Position numbers and translations under genes: made by a program. From assembly GCF_030408595.1 (NCBI RefSeq), contig NZ_CP047080.1, positions 1 through 51,829 of the forward strand: 51,829 nucleotides of DNA. The letters run 5' to 3'. The notes under the pieces were generated by a model. It ran no database searches. It saw only the letters and a list, made by a program, of their open reading frames with translations, and was not told the DNA's origin. The number at the start of each line of letters is the position of its first letter. The stretch's first letter is position 1. The stretch is from Corynebacterium canis. GTDB lineage: Bacteria; Actinomycetota; Actinomycetes; Mycobacteriales; Mycobacteriaceae. This document shows positions 51,585 to 51,829 of this stretch, piece by piece.

Positions 51585-51829
51585 ATGGTTCGTCCTCTTT
51601 CGCCGAATGTGCGGCGTTTAATTGTTGAATTTGATCCGTGTGCCGCGAACGGCATGAGTATTACGGAGTTTTGTGCGGTTCATGGCATTAGCCGGAAAAC
51701 GTATTATGCGATCAAAAAGCGTTTTGAGCAGGAAGGATTTGGGGCGCTGCATCCGCGGTCGAGTGCGCCGCATAAGCCTGCGACTACCTATGATGAGGCT
51801 ACGGTGTCGATGGTGCTTGCGATGCGGGA
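51585..51829 (+). CDS. IS481-like transposase, N-terminal part, cut by window end
   Basis: From ATG 51585 an open frame runs off the end of the window after 81 complete codons. It begins MVRPLSPNVRRLIVEFD and contains the helix-turn-helix segment ITEFCAVHGISRKTYYAIKKR, followed by ALHPRSSAPHKP. This is the N-terminal HTH region of IS481/IS3-type DDE transposases in corynebacteria. The integrase core lies beyond the window. The left end of the element should lie between the tandem repeat and the ATG, but no inverted repeat can be tested without the right end. Confidence 0.8.
   Translation, partial: MVRPLSPNVRRLIVEFDPCAANGMSITEFCAVHGISRKTYYAIKKRFEQEGFGALHPRSSAPHKPATTYDEATVSMVLAMR

Noticed and set aside
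51388..51621. GTG-started frame coding 8-residue repeats at the window end
   Set aside because: No ribosome-binding site; the repeats stay open in other frames too, so coding cannot be shown.

Overview
The window begins at the first codon of dnaA and carries the replication-origin side of a high-GC actinobacterial chromosome. The gene order dnaA-dnaN-recF-dciA-gyrB-gyrA, the tRNA-Ile/tRNA-Ala pair, and the minus-strand block fhaA-fhaB-ppp-rodA-pbpA-pknA-pknB-crgA point to Corynebacterium or a very close relative. SigK/RskA and a DipZ-type protein support the same placement. The species cannot be fixed from the sequence alone.

Layout. 1-7.2 kb: replication genes, with oriC between dnaA and dnaN. 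7.3-8.6 kb: a conserved hypothetical gene and a small RHH antitoxin / degenerate Doc-Fic toxin pair. 8.7-13.9 kb: gyrA, a DUF3566 membrane protein, two tRNAs, a membrane-anchored hypothetical, a cyclophilin and a rhomboid protease. 13.8-14.3 kb: a dense cluster of perfect DnaA boxes, richer than oriC itself, followed by a gene remnant. 14.6-24.3 kb: the Ser/Thr kinase, elongation and cell-division operon. 24.4-27 kb: tRNA-Leu, a His-rich protein made of two identical 39-residue repeats behind a Zur-like site, and a DUF222/HNH nuclease. 27-32.5 kb: thrC, then sigK-rskA, a Met-rich lipoprotein, dipZ and a DinB-like gene, which recalls the SigK/mpt83-dipZ-mpt70 arrangement of mycobacteria. 32.5-45.8 kb: metabolic and stress genes (photolyase, aldehyde dehydrogenase, SDR, HD hydrolase, tandem-domain ABC exporter with TetR regulator, nitroreductase, 3-methyladenine glycosylase, gamma-carbonic anhydrase, ROK regulator, GNAT-LOG fusion, DUF885 peptidase). 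45.8-47.7 kb: an almost gene-free stretch with a leaderless small ORF and two tandem 21-residue acidic amphipathic peptide genes set among RNA hairpins. 47.7-51.3 kb: TSUP transporter, hrpB and a maltose-type acetyltransferase. The end holds a dispersed hairpin repeat, a 24-bp tandem repeat and the start of a transposase cut off by the window.

Two cross-cutting observations matter for start codons. About ten genes have a TAnnnT -10 element 6-8 nt before the start codon and no ribosome-binding site, so they are probably read from leaderless mRNAs. Several minus-strand gene pairs overlap as ATGA, GTGA or TTGA, which decides the starts of rodA, rskA and the photolyase.

Best candidates for something undescribed are the paired 21-residue peptides (46839-47118), the non-oriC DnaA-box cluster (13822-14299), and the Met-rich lipoprotein/DipZ/SigK module.
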